This document shows positions 29,384 to 38,867 of a stretch of 64,000 nt of DNA, in pieces; position 1 is the first letter of the stretch, and every line of letters begins with the position of its first letter. Below the pieces are notes generated by a model, which was not told the DNA's origin, made no database searches, and saw only the letters and a program-made list of their open reading frames with translations. The position numbers and the translations under genes are program-made. The DNA comes from Limnohabitans sp. DM1 (GTDB lineage Bacteria > Pseudomonadota > Gammaproteobacteria > Burkholderiales > Burkholderiaceae_C): NCBI RefSeq assembly GCF_001269385.1, contig NZ_CXOO01000015.1:62001-126000 (forward strand), given 5' to 3'.

Positions 29384-30601
29384 TCAATAGCGCTTGGCCG
29401 CTGCCTCTGCAACTTCGGCATCCACGGCCTGCTGCACTGCCATGTAAAAAGCCTCCCGGGCGGCGGTGGCCGTCGGGTCGGTGGCGTTGTTGCCCCAGTT
29501 GGCGTTGGAGGCAATCACGAGCTGGCGCGCCGGGTCAATGAAGATGCCCTGACCGAAGATGCCACGGGCGGCAAAGCTGCCGTTGTTGTAGGTCCACCAC
29601 TGGTAACCGTAGCCGCGCCCGGGCTGGCCAATGCCGGTGCGCGAGGTGGTGGCTTCTGGCAGCCAGCCCTCGGGCAAAGTGGGCTGGCCGTTGATCTGGG
29701 CGCCGTTCAAGATGAATTGGCCGAAACGGGCGAAGTCTCGCGTGGCCGCTTGCAGGCAGCAGCCGCTGATCTCTTGCCCGGTTTTGCTCAGCATCCAGGT
29801 GGCCTGTTGTTCCATGCCAGCGGGCCGCCAGATTTTTTCAGACAAGTAATCCGACAGCGTTTTTTTCGTGGCCCGCGAAACGAGCACGCCTACCAAATTG
29901 GTCTCACCCGTGCTGTAAAGCCAGCGGGTTCCGGCGGGCACGGCACGCGGCAGTTTGCGCAGGTAACTCACCACGGCGTCCTCGCCGCCATTGGGCTTGT
30001 GGTTGTTGAACTGGGCCACGTCGGATTTCGGGTCGTCGTAGTTCTCGTTCCAGGCCACACCCGAGGTCATGGTGAGCAACTGGCGGATGCTGACATCGTC
30101 GTAGGCTGAGCCCTTCATTTCGGCAATGTAATCGCTGACCTTGTCGTCCATGCTCTTGATGTGGCCATCGCGCACGGCCATGCCCACCAAGGTCGAGGTC
30201 AAAGACTTGGCCACAGAAAAACTGGTCCAACGGCCTTCGCTGTCAAAGTCGAGCCCGTAGCGCTCCAGCCGCACCTGGCCGTTGTGCAGCACCATGAGCT
30301 CCGCACTGCGCTGCCCTTGCATGTACGCGTCGATGTCCAGAGGCAGCGCCAGCGGCGGGCCGGGGGGCAAAGCAGACGCCGTGTCACCCGCAGGCACCAC
30401 GCGGTGCTTGGCCAAAAAGGGCAAGCGATCGAGCGCCCGAAATGCCGCATCGCGCTGCGATGTGCTCCAAAACAGCAGGTCGGTGTTGGTGGGGAACGCC
30501 GCCAAGAAACCCCGTGTTTCCTTGTCCAGACTTTGCCAACCCAAGGCACCCGCGCCAAAGATGGCGGCCAGACCGACCAGTGCAATTTTTTTGAACTTCA
30601 T
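29384..30601 (-). CDS. Serine hydrolase, beta-lactamase class C family
   Basis: The 405-residue protein has a membrane/signal segment at residues 6-22 and a periplasmic serine beta-lactamase-like domain. The SxxK motif is SVAK (S129-K132), the second motif is YST in place of YxN, and FGQG replaces the usual HxG/KTG. It therefore looks like an esterase/6-aminohexanoate-dimer-hydrolase relative rather than a resistance enzyme. The final codon abuts an inverted family C element. HicB lies just upstream. Confidence 0.85.
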   Translation of the reverse strand: MKFKKIALVGLAAIFGAGALGWQSLDKETRGFLAAFPTNTDLLFWSTSQRDAAFRALDRLPFLAKHRVVPAGDTASALPPGPPLALPLDIDAYMQGQRSAELMVLHNGQVRLERYGLDFDSEGRWTSFSVAKSLTSTLVGMAVRDGHIKSMDDKVSDYIAEMKGSAYDDVSIRQLLTMTSGVAWNENYDDPKSDVAQFNNHKPNGGEDAVVSYLRKLPRAVPAGTRWLYSTGETNLVGVLVSRATKKTLSDYLSEKIWRPAGMEQQATWMLSKTGQEISGCCLQAATRDFARFGQFILNGAQINGQPTLPEGWLPEATTSRTGIGQPGRGYGYQWWTYNNGSFAARGIFGQGIFIDPARQLVIASNANWGNNATDPTATAAREAFYMAVQQAVDAEVAEAAAKRY

Positions 30602-30622
30602 GACGGGTAGCTCCTGGCTTGT

Positions 30623-30946
30623 TCAGGCCGACAACTTGGCGCTGGCCAGGCGGTTCAGGCTGACGCCCTGTTCGGCTGCCAACAGTGCCAGATTGCGGTG
30701 AACAAGCGGCGGAATGCGGACACGGAACTCACCGCTGTAGCTTTTGTCGGCCAGCGCCACGGGGACGGGTTCGCCATTTGACAGCATGTCGGCGACAACA
30801 TCGCCCACCAACTTTTGGATGCCTTTGAGCGCAGCTTCGGGCGTTTTTGCCAACCAGCTCAGAGAAGCAAACTCGGTGCACAAGCCCACATGCTCGCCAT
30901 CTTCTGGCGACCATGTCACGCGGTAGGTGTAGTGTTGAATGTTCAT
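30623..30946 (-). CDS. HicB-like antitoxin
   Basis: A 107-residue protein. The N-terminus has the HicB fold (YRVTWSPEDGEHVGLCTEFASLSWLAKTP...), an RNase-H-like degenerate domain. The C-terminus is a ribbon-helix-helix-like segment (FRVRIPPLVHRNLALLAAEQG). No hicA toxin gene is visible upstream or downstream, so it may be an orphan regulator. The ATG at 30946 is chosen by homology. Confidence 0.78.
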   Translation of the reverse strand: MNIQHYTYRVTWSPEDGEHVGLCTEFASLSWLAKTPEAALKGIQKLVGDVVADMLSNGEPVPVALADKSYSGEFRVRIPPLVHRNLALLAAEQGVSLNRLASAKLSA

Positions 30947-31262
30947 GATGGACTGCCTAATTTCTCGATCGCCTGGCCAAGGCGTCTCGATAACAAGGGT
31001 GCCATTATTGACACCATGCGTCAACCAAGAATTAGACCCATTGATCCGGCCCGATGAAGTTTGAATGACCCTTGTTGGTGCCGAGCATGCCGATCTTGTT
31101 GTCTTTGTAGGAGCCCACCCTGTGGGCGATGGTTTGCAAGGCGTGTTCCACGCCCATCGCCCACAGGGGTGGGCTCCTACAAAAAACGATCCCTTACCTG
31201 TTGTTCAAGACTTCAAGGGACCAGATCATTAGGGTTCTCAGTGCACTGTGCTCCATGTCGAG
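30947..31262. other. Repeat-filled intergenic region
   Basis: This 316-bp gap contains no gene I can support. It has family C copies at 31,040-31,065 and about 31,210-31,232 (inverted) and a family B palindrome at 31,107-31,180, so the two C elements flank the B element. This nested order may be a composite mobile unit. Confidence 0.6.
31107..31180. repeat. Family B REP-like palindrome
   Basis: GTAGGAGCCCACCCTGTGGG at one end and an inverted GGGGTGGGCTCCTAC at the other frame a short centre with CGTGTTCCACGCCC. The same element recurs at 36,606, 37,860, 58,284 and 62,403, with diverged or half copies at 40,363 and 59,431. Confidence 0.85.
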
Positions 31263-33950
31263 TTAAGCGGCCAAAGCCCGCGTTGCCGTCTGCGCAATGC
31301 TGTCCGCGTCCACCGCAAAGAAGCGGCGCAGCGCGGCCCTCGTGTCGCTGCGGCCGAAGCCGTCGGTGCCCAGCGTGGTGTAGCGGCGGCCTTCGGGCAC
31401 GAAGGCGCGCACGCTCTCGGGCACGGCGCGCACGTAGTCGGTGGCGGCGATCACGGGGCCTTGGGTGGTTGACAACAGGGTTGCCAAATGTCCACCGCAT
31501 GGGCCAGCACCACCAGCACCAGCACCAGCACCAGCACCAGCACCAGCACCAGCACCACCAACACCCGCCGCCAGGGCCGCATCGACCAGTCTTTCGGTCG
31601 CCATGCCGTCACGCGCCAACTCGCTCCAGCTGGTGATGCTCAGCACCTCCACGCCCACGCCTTGTGCGGCCAGTTGCTGCGCGGCTTTGACCACCTCGGT
31701 CAGGATCGCACCCGAGCCGAGCAGGGTCACGCGTTGCGCAGCATCGCTGGGGCCATACACGCCAAATCGGTAGCCCCCGCGCAGCACGTCGGCCTCCACG
31801 CCCGACGGCAAGTCGGGCTGGGCGTAGTTCTCGTTCATCAAGGTGACGTAATAAAACACATCGGCCTGCTGCTCGACCATCTCGCGCATGCCCGCGTCCA
31901 AAATCACCGCCAACTCGCCCGCAAAGGCCGGGTCGTAGGCCTTGCAGTTGGGGATGGTGGCCGCCACCAAGTGGCTGCTGCCGTCCTGGTGTTGAAGGCC
32001 CTCGCCGCCCAAGGTGGTGCGGCCTGAAGTGGCACCGAGCAAAAAGCCACGGGCCCGCTGATCGGCCGCTGCCCAAATGGCGTCGCCCACGCGCTGGAAG
32101 CCGAACATCGAGTAATAAATATAAAAGGGCAGCATGGCCAGGCCGTGCACGCTGTAGCTGGTGGCCGCGGCTGTCCAGCTGGCGATGGCGCCCGCTTCGC
32201 TGATGCCTTCTTCCAGAATCTGGCCGTCCGTGGCTTCGCGGTAGCTCAGCACCGAGCCGATGTCTTCGGGCGCGTAGCGCTGGCCCACGCTGCTGTAAAT
32301 GCCCACCTGTTTGAACAGGTTGGCCATGCCAAAGGTGCGCGCCTCGTCGGCCACGATTGGCACGATGCGCGGGCCCAGCGTGCTGTCTTTGAGCAGGTTG
32401 CCCAGCATGCGCACAAAGGCCATGGTGGTGCTCATCTCCTTGCCGTCGGCCTGCAGCGCAAACTGCCCGTAACTGGCGAGTACGGGCACAGGCAAGCGGT
32501 CGCAGGTCGTCTCGCGCTTGGGCAAGCTGCCGCCCAAGCGGGCGCGGTGCTCGCGCAGGTAGCGCATCTCGGCGCTGTCGTCGGCGGGTTTGTAAAAGGC
32601 CAAGCCCTTGGCCTGCTCGTCGCTCAGCGGGAGGTCAAAGCGGTTGCGGTAGTCGATGAGGTCTTGCTCGTCGAACTTCTTTTGGCTGTGCGTGGTCATC
32701 TTGCCCTGGCCCGCGCTGCCCATGCCAAAGCCTTTTTTGGTGTGCGCCAAGATCACCGTGGGCTGGCCACGGTGCGCAGCCGCTGCCGCATAAGCGGCGT
32801 GGATTTTGACGATGTCGTGGCCGCCGCGCTTGAGCCGGTCGATCTGCTCGTCGGTCATGCCCTGCGCCAGCCGCGCCAGCTCTTCGTTTTGGCCAAAGAA
32901 GTTGTCGCGGTTGTAGCGCCCATCTTTGGCGGCAAAGGTCTGCATTTGGCCGTCCACCGTGTTGGCAAAAGCGCGCAGCAAAGCGCCCGAGGTGTCGCGT
33001 GCCAGCAGACCGTCCCAGTCGCTGCCCCAGACCAGCTTGATCACGTTCCAGCCTGCACCCGCAAACAGCTTTTCCAGCTCGTCGATGATGCGGCCGTTGC
33101 CGCGCACGGGGCCGTCCAAGCGCTGCAAATTGCAGTTCACCACCCACACCAGGTTGTCGAGTTTTTCGCGCGCGGCCAAGGTCAAGGCGCTCATGCTCTC
33201 GGGCTCGTCCATCTCGCCGTCGCCAAACACGCCCCACACCTTGCGGGCGCTGCAGTCTTGCAGCTGGCGGTGCGTCAGGTAGCGCATGAAACGGGCGTGG
33301 TAGATCGAGCTGATCGGCCCCAAACCCATGGAGCCCGTGGGGAACTGCCAGAAGTCGGGCATCAGCCAAGGGTGTGGGTAGCTCGACAAACCGCGAGCGC
33401 CGCTGTCGGGCGCGGTGATTTCCTGGCGGTAGTGCATCAGGTCCGCCTCAGACAAGCGCCCTTCCAGAAAAGCGCGGGCGTACACGCCGGGTGCGCTGTG
33501 CGGCTGGAAGAACACCAAGTCGCCCTTGTGCTGCTCGGTGCGGGCGTGGAAGAAGTGGTGGAAGCCGGTCTCGAACAAATCGGCCACGCTGGCGTAACTG
33601 GCGATGTGCCCGCCCAACTCGCCATAGGCCTGGTTGGCCCGCACCACCATGGCCAGCGCGTTCCAACGCATGATGGCCACCAGCCGCTCTTCGGTGGCCA
33701 AGTCGCCGGGGAACACGGGCTGGTTTTGCACCGCGATGGTGTTCATGTAGGGCGTGTTCAGCTCGGGCTGCCAGCCCGTGCGCTGCTGGCGCGCCACGAC
33801 GGCCAGCTCGTCCAGAATTTGCCGCGCACGCTCGGGGCCTTGCGTGCCGATCAACGCCAGCAAAGCCTCGCGCCACTCGGCGGTTTCTTCGGGGTCAATG
33901 TCGTGGGCGGACAACATCGCTTGCAAATGGGGTTCGATGGGTGCGTTCAT
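31263..33950 (-). CDS. AceE-type 2-oxoacid dehydrogenase E1 component
   Basis: The 895-residue homodimeric thiamine-diphosphate E1 enzyme resembles AceE. It has the N-terminal TPYMNTI, the ThDP-binding GDGEMDEPES, and the C-terminal TTLGTDGFGRSDTR. No aceF or lpd gene is adjacent, and an Lrp-family regulator is divergent 102 bp away. It may therefore be a second E1, for example a 2-oxobutyrate dehydrogenase like Pseudomonas MdeB, which has an Lrp-type partner. A Gly-Ala run caused by a hexanucleotide repeat interrupts the C-terminal third. The ATG at 33950 is set by homology. Confidence 0.88.
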   Translation of the reverse strand: MNAPIEPHLQAMLSAHDIDPEETAEWREALLALIGTQGPERARQILDELAVVARQQRTGWQPELNTPYMNTIAVQNQPVFPGDLATEERLVAIMRWNALAMVVRANQAYGELGGHIASYASVADLFETGFHHFFHARTEQHKGDLVFFQPHSAPGVYARAFLEGRLSEADLMHYRQEITAPDSGARGLSSYPHPWLMPDFWQFPTGSMGLGPISSIYHARFMRYLTHRQLQDCSARKVWGVFGDGEMDEPESMSALTLAAREKLDNLVWVVNCNLQRLDGPVRGNGRIIDELEKLFAGAGWNVIKLVWGSDWDGLLARDTSGALLRAFANTVDGQMQTFAAKDGRYNRDNFFGQNEELARLAQGMTDEQIDRLKRGGHDIVKIHAAYAAAAAHRGQPTVILAHTKKGFGMGSAGQGKMTTHSQKKFDEQDLIDYRNRFDLPLSDEQAKGLAFYKPADDSAEMRYLREHRARLGGSLPKRETTCDRLPVPVLASYGQFALQADGKEMSTTMAFVRMLGNLLKDSTLGPRIVPIVADEARTFGMANLFKQVGIYSSVGQRYAPEDIGSVLSYREATDGQILEEGISEAGAIASWTAAATSYSVHGLAMLPFYIYYSMFGFQRVGDAIWAAADQRARGFLLGATSGRTTLGGEGLQHQDGSSHLVAATIPNCKAYDPAFAGELAVILDAGMREMVEQQADVFYYVTLMNENYAQPDLPSGVEADVLRGGYRFGVYGPSDAAQRVTLLGSGAILTEVVKAAQQLAAQGVGVEVLSITSWSELARDGMATERLVDAALAAGVGGAGAGAGAGAGAGAGGAGPCGGHLATLLSTTQGPVIAATDYVRAVPESVRAFVPEGRRYTTLGTDGFGRSDTRAALRRFFAVDADSIAQTATRALAA
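31508..31558. repeat. CACCAG hexanucleotide microsatellite inside the E1 gene
   Basis: About eight near-perfect CACCAG units in frame, coding for alternating Gly and Ala on the minus strand. Slippage changes length by two residues at a time and keeps the frame. Confidence 0.95.
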
Positions 33951-34052
33951 GCGCTGAACTTTACAGAGGCAAGCGGCGCATGTGCTGCGTATTTGAACCA
34001 ACTTATCCGTCATTTAAAGCACAATATGCCGAAATTAAAAGGAATTCAGCAC

Positions 34053-34520
34053 ATGATTCTGGACAACGTGGATTTGAAGATACTCGACGAACTGCAGCGC
34101 GACGGCTCACTGTCCAACGTGACGCTGGCCAAACGCATCGGCCTGTCGCCCTCGCCGTGCCTGGCCCGCGTCAAGGCACTCGAGAGCAACGGCGTGATCC
34201 AGCGCTACGTGGCGCTGGCCAGCGCGGCGGCGCTGGGGCTGGGCCTGACGGTGTTCATCTCCATCAGCCTCAAGACCCAAAGCAAGGAAACCCTGGCCGA
34301 CTTTGAGGCGCACATCGCCCGGCACGACGAGGTGATGGAGTGCTATTTGATGACCGGCGACAGCGACTATTTGTTGCGCGTGGCCGTGCGCGACATGGCG
34401 GCGCTGGAACGTTTCATTCTGGAGCAGCTCTCACCGATCCCGGGGGTGGAAAAAATCCGCTCCAGCTTTGCGCTCAAGCAGGTGCGCTACAAGACGGCGC
34501 TGCCGCTGGGTTTGGGGTGA
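34053..34520 (+). CDS. Lrp/AsnC-family regulator
   Basis: A 155-residue protein with an N-terminal HTH (NVTLAKRIGLSPSPCLARVKAL) and a C-terminal RAM ligand-binding domain (VMECYLMTGDSDYLLRVAV). Start ATG 34053 has an AAGG site upstream. Divergent from the E1 gene, which it probably controls in response to an amino acid. The pairing resembles mdeR-mdeB and bkdR-type loci. Confidence 0.9.
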   Translation: MILDNVDLKILDELQRDGSLSNVTLAKRIGLSPSPCLARVKALESNGVIQRYVALASAAALGLGLTVFISISLKTQSKETLADFEAHIARHDEVMECYLMTGDSDYLLRVAVRDMAALERFILEQLSPIPGVEKIRSSFALKQVRYKTALPLGLG

Positions 34521-34539
34521 AGGTGAGGGTGAGACGCTT

Positions 34540-35763
34540 TCAACCCTGCGCCTCGGCCTCCGGCCACAAACTCGGAAAGTAAAAGCGCAACGCGTGCTGC
34601 GGCACGCCCAGGCGCAGCTTGCCGTGAGGCGTATCGCTTTCCAGTAACCCTCTTTTGAGCAAAGCCGACACCTGCGCCGTAGCCAAGCGTTCGCCCAAAC
34701 CCAGCATGGCTTTGAAGTCGGCCCGGTCCAGCTCGGCCTGCGACGCAAACAGGTAATGCAGCGCCCGCAAAGCCTCGGCGCGCACGCCTTGTTTGACCAC
34801 GTTTTCCTCGTAGGCCAAACACGCCGCCATGCGGTCCTTCATGCCATCGAGCGACAGCAAGCCCGACATGAAGTCGACTTGGTCGATGCACACGCCCAGC
34901 ACGTAATCGATCCAGCGAATCAAACCCGACTCGGTCAGGTTGCCCCGGCCATCCAGATCGCCTGCCCGGGGTTCATCGGCTGCTGCCAGATGCGCATAGT
35001 AGGCCTCATGCGTGCGGGCAAACCCGCGCAAAGGCGACCACAAACCATTCGTCAGACCCATGTGCCCCAACACCAGATGGCTGTGCAGCCGAACCACGCG
35101 GCCGTTGCCGTCTGCAAAGGGGTGAATCCAGGCCAGCCGCTGGTGCGCCGCCGCCATGGCCACCAACTGCAACTCGCCCCGTCTGACGCCCGAATAGACG
35201 CTGGTCCAACGCGACAAAAACGCAGGCAAAACTGCAGCGGCTGGGGCGGCATGGCGGCCCACGCTCACCTCGCGCTCCCGCAGGGCGCCGGGCTGCAAGG
35301 TTTGCACGCCCCCTGGTGATTCGATGGCGCGATCGGCCTCGGGCAAGCGGGCGAACAAATCCTGGTGGATATCGCAAACCGTTTGCACCGACCAAACTTT
35401 CGCGGCGTCCCATGCAGGCCACAGCGCCTCCAGCTGCGCTTCGGTGGCCATGTGGGCCAGCGCCATGCGCTGGCGGCGGGCTTTATCGGCATCCTGCGCG
35501 TAATCATTGCGCAGGGCCTGCTCGATTTCCAGCGGCAAAGTGTGCTGCCCCTCAATTTTGTTGGAGTAATACGAGTTCATGGCCCGCAAAGACGAGCGCA
35601 GCCCCGGCAAGGCCCCGCTTGGGCACCAGCCCGACAAACGGTCCGCCTTGCGGATCAGGTCATGCGCACGCTCCAGCAGGGGGCCCATGCGGTGCTCGGA
35701 AGGCAACAGGGGCTCCATCTGCGCAGGATGGTCATAAAGCTGAAATTTTTGCGACTTTGACAT
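34540..35763 (-). CDS. Fic family protein, class II (self-inhibited)
   Basis: The 407-residue protein has the complete Fic motif HPFADGNGRVVR, so it should transfer AMP or a similar group to a target protein. An N-terminal inhibitory helix carries SNKIEG (S67, E71), matching the (S/T)xxxE(G/N) motif of class II Fic proteins, where the inhibitor is in the same chain. A winged-helix-like C-terminal part follows. ATG 35763 is preferred over a TTG further upstream. The target is unknown. Confidence 0.9.
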   Translation of the reverse strand: MSKSQKFQLYDHPAQMEPLLPSEHRMGPLLERAHDLIRKADRLSGWCPSGALPGLRSSLRAMNSYYSNKIEGQHTLPLEIEQALRNDYAQDADKARRQRMALAHMATEAQLEALWPAWDAAKVWSVQTVCDIHQDLFARLPEADRAIESPGGVQTLQPGALREREVSVGRHAAPAAAVLPAFLSRWTSVYSGVRRGELQLVAMAAAHQRLAWIHPFADGNGRVVRLHSHLVLGHMGLTNGLWSPLRGFARTHEAYYAHLAAADEPRAGDLDGRGNLTESGLIRWIDYVLGVCIDQVDFMSGLLSLDGMKDRMAACLAYEENVVKQGVRAEALRALHYLFASQAELDRADFKAMLGLGERLATAQVSALLKRGLLESDTPHGKLRLGVPQHALRFYFPSLWPEAEAQG

Positions 35764-35883
35764 AAGATGCAAGTCTATGTCATGCAAAGATATTTACCAA
35801 ATCATGCGGGAAATTTTGCGACTTTAAATGCGACTTAGTTTGCGCCATTCAGCCCCCGCCAAGCTCTGCACCAACACACACCA

Positions 35884-35910
35884 TGTCGGACCTGAAGGTG
35901 CCGACCTACG
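35884..35910. repeat. Family A repeat
   Basis: TGTCGGACCTGAAGGTGCCGACCTACG, nearly identical to the copy after dprA. It overlaps the last codons of the exonuclease gene. Confidence 0.6.
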
Positions 35911-36562
35911 AAGATCCAGGGCCACCCGTGCGCGCCTTCAAATACGGCCCCACCATGTGGCGGCTGGTGCGTTGCAGGCCCATAAGCAAAGCGTGGTCGG
36001 GCTGCTGGCAGGCGTAGCGGGTTTTCAGGTCGTGCTGCATCTGCGCCAGCAAATGCGCGGCCATTTCGGCATCGGCCAAGGCCCGGTGGGCACGACCTGA
36101 CGACGGCAAATGGTGCAGCGCCGCCAGCGTGCCCAGCTTGTGGTTGGGCGCTTGCGGGTACAGGCGGCGCGACAGCAGCACGGTGCAAGCAAAAGGGTGC
36201 GAGCCGTCTTGTCCACAACGCGCCAGCTCGGCTTGCCAAAACTTTTTGTCAAAGGCCGCGTTGTGCGCCACCATGGGCCGCCCGGCCACAAAGCGCGCCG
36301 CCTCGCGCATCACCTGCTCGGCTGGCGGCGCGGCTTGCACCATCTCGTTGGTGATGCCAGTGAGCTGCGTGATGAAACTGTTCACCCGCACCCCGGCATT
36401 CATCAGGCTTTGGTAGCGGTCCACCACTTGGCCGTTTTCCAGCAAGACAATCGCCACCTCGGTGGCGCGGTCACCCATGTTGGGAGAAATCCCGGTGGTC
36501 TCAAAGTCGATGACGGCGATGGTGCTCAAGGTGTGTTGTCCGGTGTGAAAGGGGAGTGCCAT
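35906..36562 (-). CDS. DEDDh 3'-5' exonuclease (DnaQ/epsilon-like)
   Basis: A 218-residue exonuclease-fold protein. ExoI is DFETTG (D19, E21), ExoII includes VAHNAAFDKKF, and ExoIII includes HRALADAE with the catalytic histidine and aspartate. It is related to the proofreading subunit DnaQ but lacks the usual polymerase-binding context, so its role in repair or RNA processing is open. The ATG at 36562 is set by homology. Confidence 0.85.
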   Translation of the reverse strand: MALPFHTGQHTLSTIAVIDFETTGISPNMGDRATEVAIVLLENGQVVDRYQSLMNAGVRVNSFITQLTGITNEMVQAAPPAEQVMREAARFVAGRPMVAHNAAFDKKFWQAELARCGQDGSHPFACTVLLSRRLYPQAPNHKLGTLAALHHLPSSGRAHRALADAEMAAHLLAQMQHDLKTRYACQQPDHALLMGLQRTSRHMVGPYLKARTGGPGSS

Positions 36563-36605
36563 TATCCCAAGTGCGGTGCGGCCTCTTTGACCGGACAGTG
36601 TTGTT

Positions 36606-36678
36606 GTAGGAGCCCACCCTGTGGGCGATGGGCGTGGAACACACCCTGCAAACCATCGCCCACAGGGTGGGCTCCCAC
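36606..36678. repeat. Family B REP-like palindrome
   Basis: GTAGGAGCCCACCCTGTGGG against CCACAGGGTGGGCTCCCAC, with the CGTGGAACACACCC centre. It lies in the divergent gap between the exonuclease and ene-reductase genes. Confidence 0.85.
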
Positions 36679-36741
36679 AAGGAACTGTTCCACTCATAAT
36701 GATCGACTTCTCTTTTGGCCCCACCGCATAACAAAGCCCCC

Positions 36742-37830
36742 ATGACCGACACACTTGCCCAACTCTTCCAACCCACCCGCATCGGCGACATCGACATGGC
36801 CAACCGCGTGGTCATGGCGCCACTGACCCGCTGCCGCGCCGACGAAGCCGCAGGCGACATTCCCGGCAGCGCCATGAACATCGAGTACTACCGCCAGCGC
36901 AGCAACGCAGGCCTGATCATCAGCGAAGGCACACAGGTCTCGCCCGGGGGCAAAGGCTATATGGCCACACCCGGCATTTACTCGGACGCGCAGGTTGAAG
37001 GCTGGAAGCCCATCACCCAGGCCGTGCACGCAGCGGGCGGCAAAATCGTGGCGCAAATCTGGCATGTGGGTCGCATCAGCCACCCCGACCTGACTGGCGG
37101 CGTTGAACCCATCGCGCCCTCGGCCGTGGCCGCCAAGGTGATGGCCTACGGCCGCAACGGCAAAGTGCCCGCTCCCGTGCCACACGCCTTGACAGAGGAC
37201 GAAATCAAGCAAGTTGTCCAGCAATACCGCCAAGGCGCGGCCAACGCCATGCGGGCCGGTTTTGACGGCGTGGAAATCCATGGCGCCAACGGCTATTTGA
37301 TCGACCAGTTCTTGCGCGAGAGCACCAACCTGCGCACCGACGGCTACGGGGGCTCGCCCGAAAACCGCATCCGCTTCGCGCTGGAAGTGGTGGATGCTGT
37401 GGCTGCCGAAATCGGCGCAGGCCGCACCGGCATCCGCCTGTCGCCCGTCTCGCCCGCCAACGACTCGGCCGAGAGCAATCCCCAAGCTGTGTTTGGGCCT
37501 TTGGTCGAAGCACTCAGTCAGCGCGGCATCGCGTTCATCCACTTTGTCGAAGGCTCCACCGGTGGCCCACGCGACTTGACCGGCTTTGACTTTGCCTGGG
37601 CACGTCAAACCTTCAAAGGCGCCTACATCGCCAACAACGGCTACACCCGCGACATGGCCATCGACGCCATCGCATCGGGCAGTGCCGACGCCGTGGCCTT
37701 TGGCCGCGCCTACATCTCCAACCCCGACTTGGTGCAACGCCTCAAAGCCAACGCCCCACTGGCCAAAGCGAACTCCAGCACCTTTTACGCGCCGGGGCCT
37801 GAGGGGTACACCGACTATCCGGCGATGTGA
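36742..37830 (+). CDS. Old-yellow-enzyme family alkene reductase
   Basis: A 362-residue FMN TIM-barrel of the NemA/OYE type that reduces activated double bonds or nitro groups with NAD(P)H. Signatures are TRIGDIDMANRVVMAPLTRCRA at the N-terminus (cut here into motif parts TRIGD and MAPLTR), QIWHVGRISHP and EIHGANGYLIDQFL. ATG 36742 is set by homology. It lies between two family B repeats. Confidence 0.93.
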   Translation: MTDTLAQLFQPTRIGDIDMANRVVMAPLTRCRADEAAGDIPGSAMNIEYYRQRSNAGLIISEGTQVSPGGKGYMATPGIYSDAQVEGWKPITQAVHAAGGKIVAQIWHVGRISHPDLTGGVEPIAPSAVAAKVMAYGRNGKVPAPVPHALTEDEIKQVVQQYRQGAANAMRAGFDGVEIHGANGYLIDQFLRESTNLRTDGYGGSPENRIRFALEVVDAVAAEIGAGRTGIRLSPVSPANDSAESNPQAVFGPLVEALSQRGIAFIHFVEGSTGGPRDLTGFDFAWARQTFKGAYIANNGYTRDMAIDAIASGSADAVAFGRAYISNPDLVQRLKANAPLAKANSSTFYAPGPEGYTDYPAM

Positions 37831-37859
37831 GACGGCGGTTGACGGGCGACCACGTCGCT

Positions 37860-37932
37860 GTAGGAGCCCACCCCGTGGGCGATCGGCGTGACACACGCCC
37901 TGAAAACCATCCCCCACAGGGTGGACTCCTAC
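37860..37932. repeat. Family B REP-like palindrome
   Basis: GTAGGAGCCCACCCCGTGGG against CCACAGGGTGGACTCCTAC. This copy begins 30 bp after the ene-reductase stop. Confidence 0.8.
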
Positions 37933-37974
37933 AAAAAGGTCCATGACTTGCCAAGCCCGTCAATCCAACACCTC

Positions 37975-38691
37975 ATGTACGATTTACTTGGATCAACCAC
38001 CGCCTCAAGTTCACTCCCCATGCACCCCGGCCCCATCCTCTTTTGCGGCGACCCGCACGGCCAATGGCAGCACATCATCGATGCGGCTGAGCAAACACGC
38101 GCCCGCGCCGTGATCTTGCTGGGCGATCTGGAGCCGTCACGGCCGCTGCACATCGAGCTGCAAGCCATTTGGGAGCGCGTCTGGTTCATCCACGGCAACC
38201 ACGACACCGACCATGCGGACAACTTTGCCAACGTCTGGCACAGCGACGTGAGCGAGCGGCAGCTGCACGGCCGCGTGGTCACGCTGCCCTGCGGCACGCG
38301 AATTGCCGGGCTGGGCGGTGTATTTCGCGGTGCGGTGTGGTACCCCAAAGACGCACAAGAACCCAAGTTTCGCAACCGCGAAGCGCACGCCCGTGTCACC
38401 CCGCGCCAAGACCGCTGGCAAGGCAGCGTGCACCTGAAGCACTGGTCCACCATCTACCCTGACGAGGTGGAACAACTTGCATCGCTGCAAGCCGACATCC
38501 TCATCACCCACGAAGCGCCCGGCTACCACGAACACGGCTTCAAAGCGCTGGACACCCTGGCGCGCCGCATGGGCGTGCGCATGACGGTGCACGGCCACCA
38601 GCACGACTGCATTGACAGCAGCGCTCACTGGGACGCGCAAGGCTTTCAGAGCTTTGGGGTGGAGCTGCGGGGGGTGATGACGTGGCCTTGA
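37975..38691 (+). CDS. Metallophosphoesterase
   Basis: A calcineurin-like phosphoesterase of about 238 residues. Metal motifs are GDPHGQW, LLGDLE, GNHDT, ITHEAPG and HGHQHD, in the order expected for the two-metal fold, although GDPHG replaces the more usual GDxHG pattern only slightly. The start may instead be ATG 38020, which begins just before the first motif; neither has a clear ribosome site. Substrate unknown. Confidence 0.8.
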   Translation: MYDLLGSTTASSSLPMHPGPILFCGDPHGQWQHIIDAAEQTRARAVILLGDLEPSRPLHIELQAIWERVWFIHGNHDTDHADNFANVWHSDVSERQLHGRVVTLPCGTRIAGLGGVFRGAVWYPKDAQEPKFRNREAHARVTPRQDRWQGSVHLKHWSTIYPDEVEQLASLQADILITHEAPGYHEHGFKALDTLARRMGVRMTVHGHQHDCIDSSAHWDAQGFQSFGVELRGVMTWP

Positions 38692-38867
38692 GCGCGATCA
38701 GCCCTGCTCGCCTTTAGCCAGTCGGGCTTGCCAGGCCGCATATTCGGAGCGGCGCAAGCGGTACCGCGCAATTTGTCGCACAACGCATACTGCCCTTTGA
38801 ATCTGCAGGCTTGACCGTGATCAACTCTTGACCGTGCACTGAAAACGGACATAGTCCATTCAGATCG

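Noticed and set aside
31508..31558. Possible sequencing or assembly error in the E1 gene
   Set aside because: The CACCAG run keeps the frame and joins two well conserved parts, so a true microsatellite is the simpler reading.
32145..34520. Long plus-strand frame opposite the E1 gene
   Set aside because: His/Gln/Ala-rich shadow translation; only the end from 34,053 is the Lrp gene.
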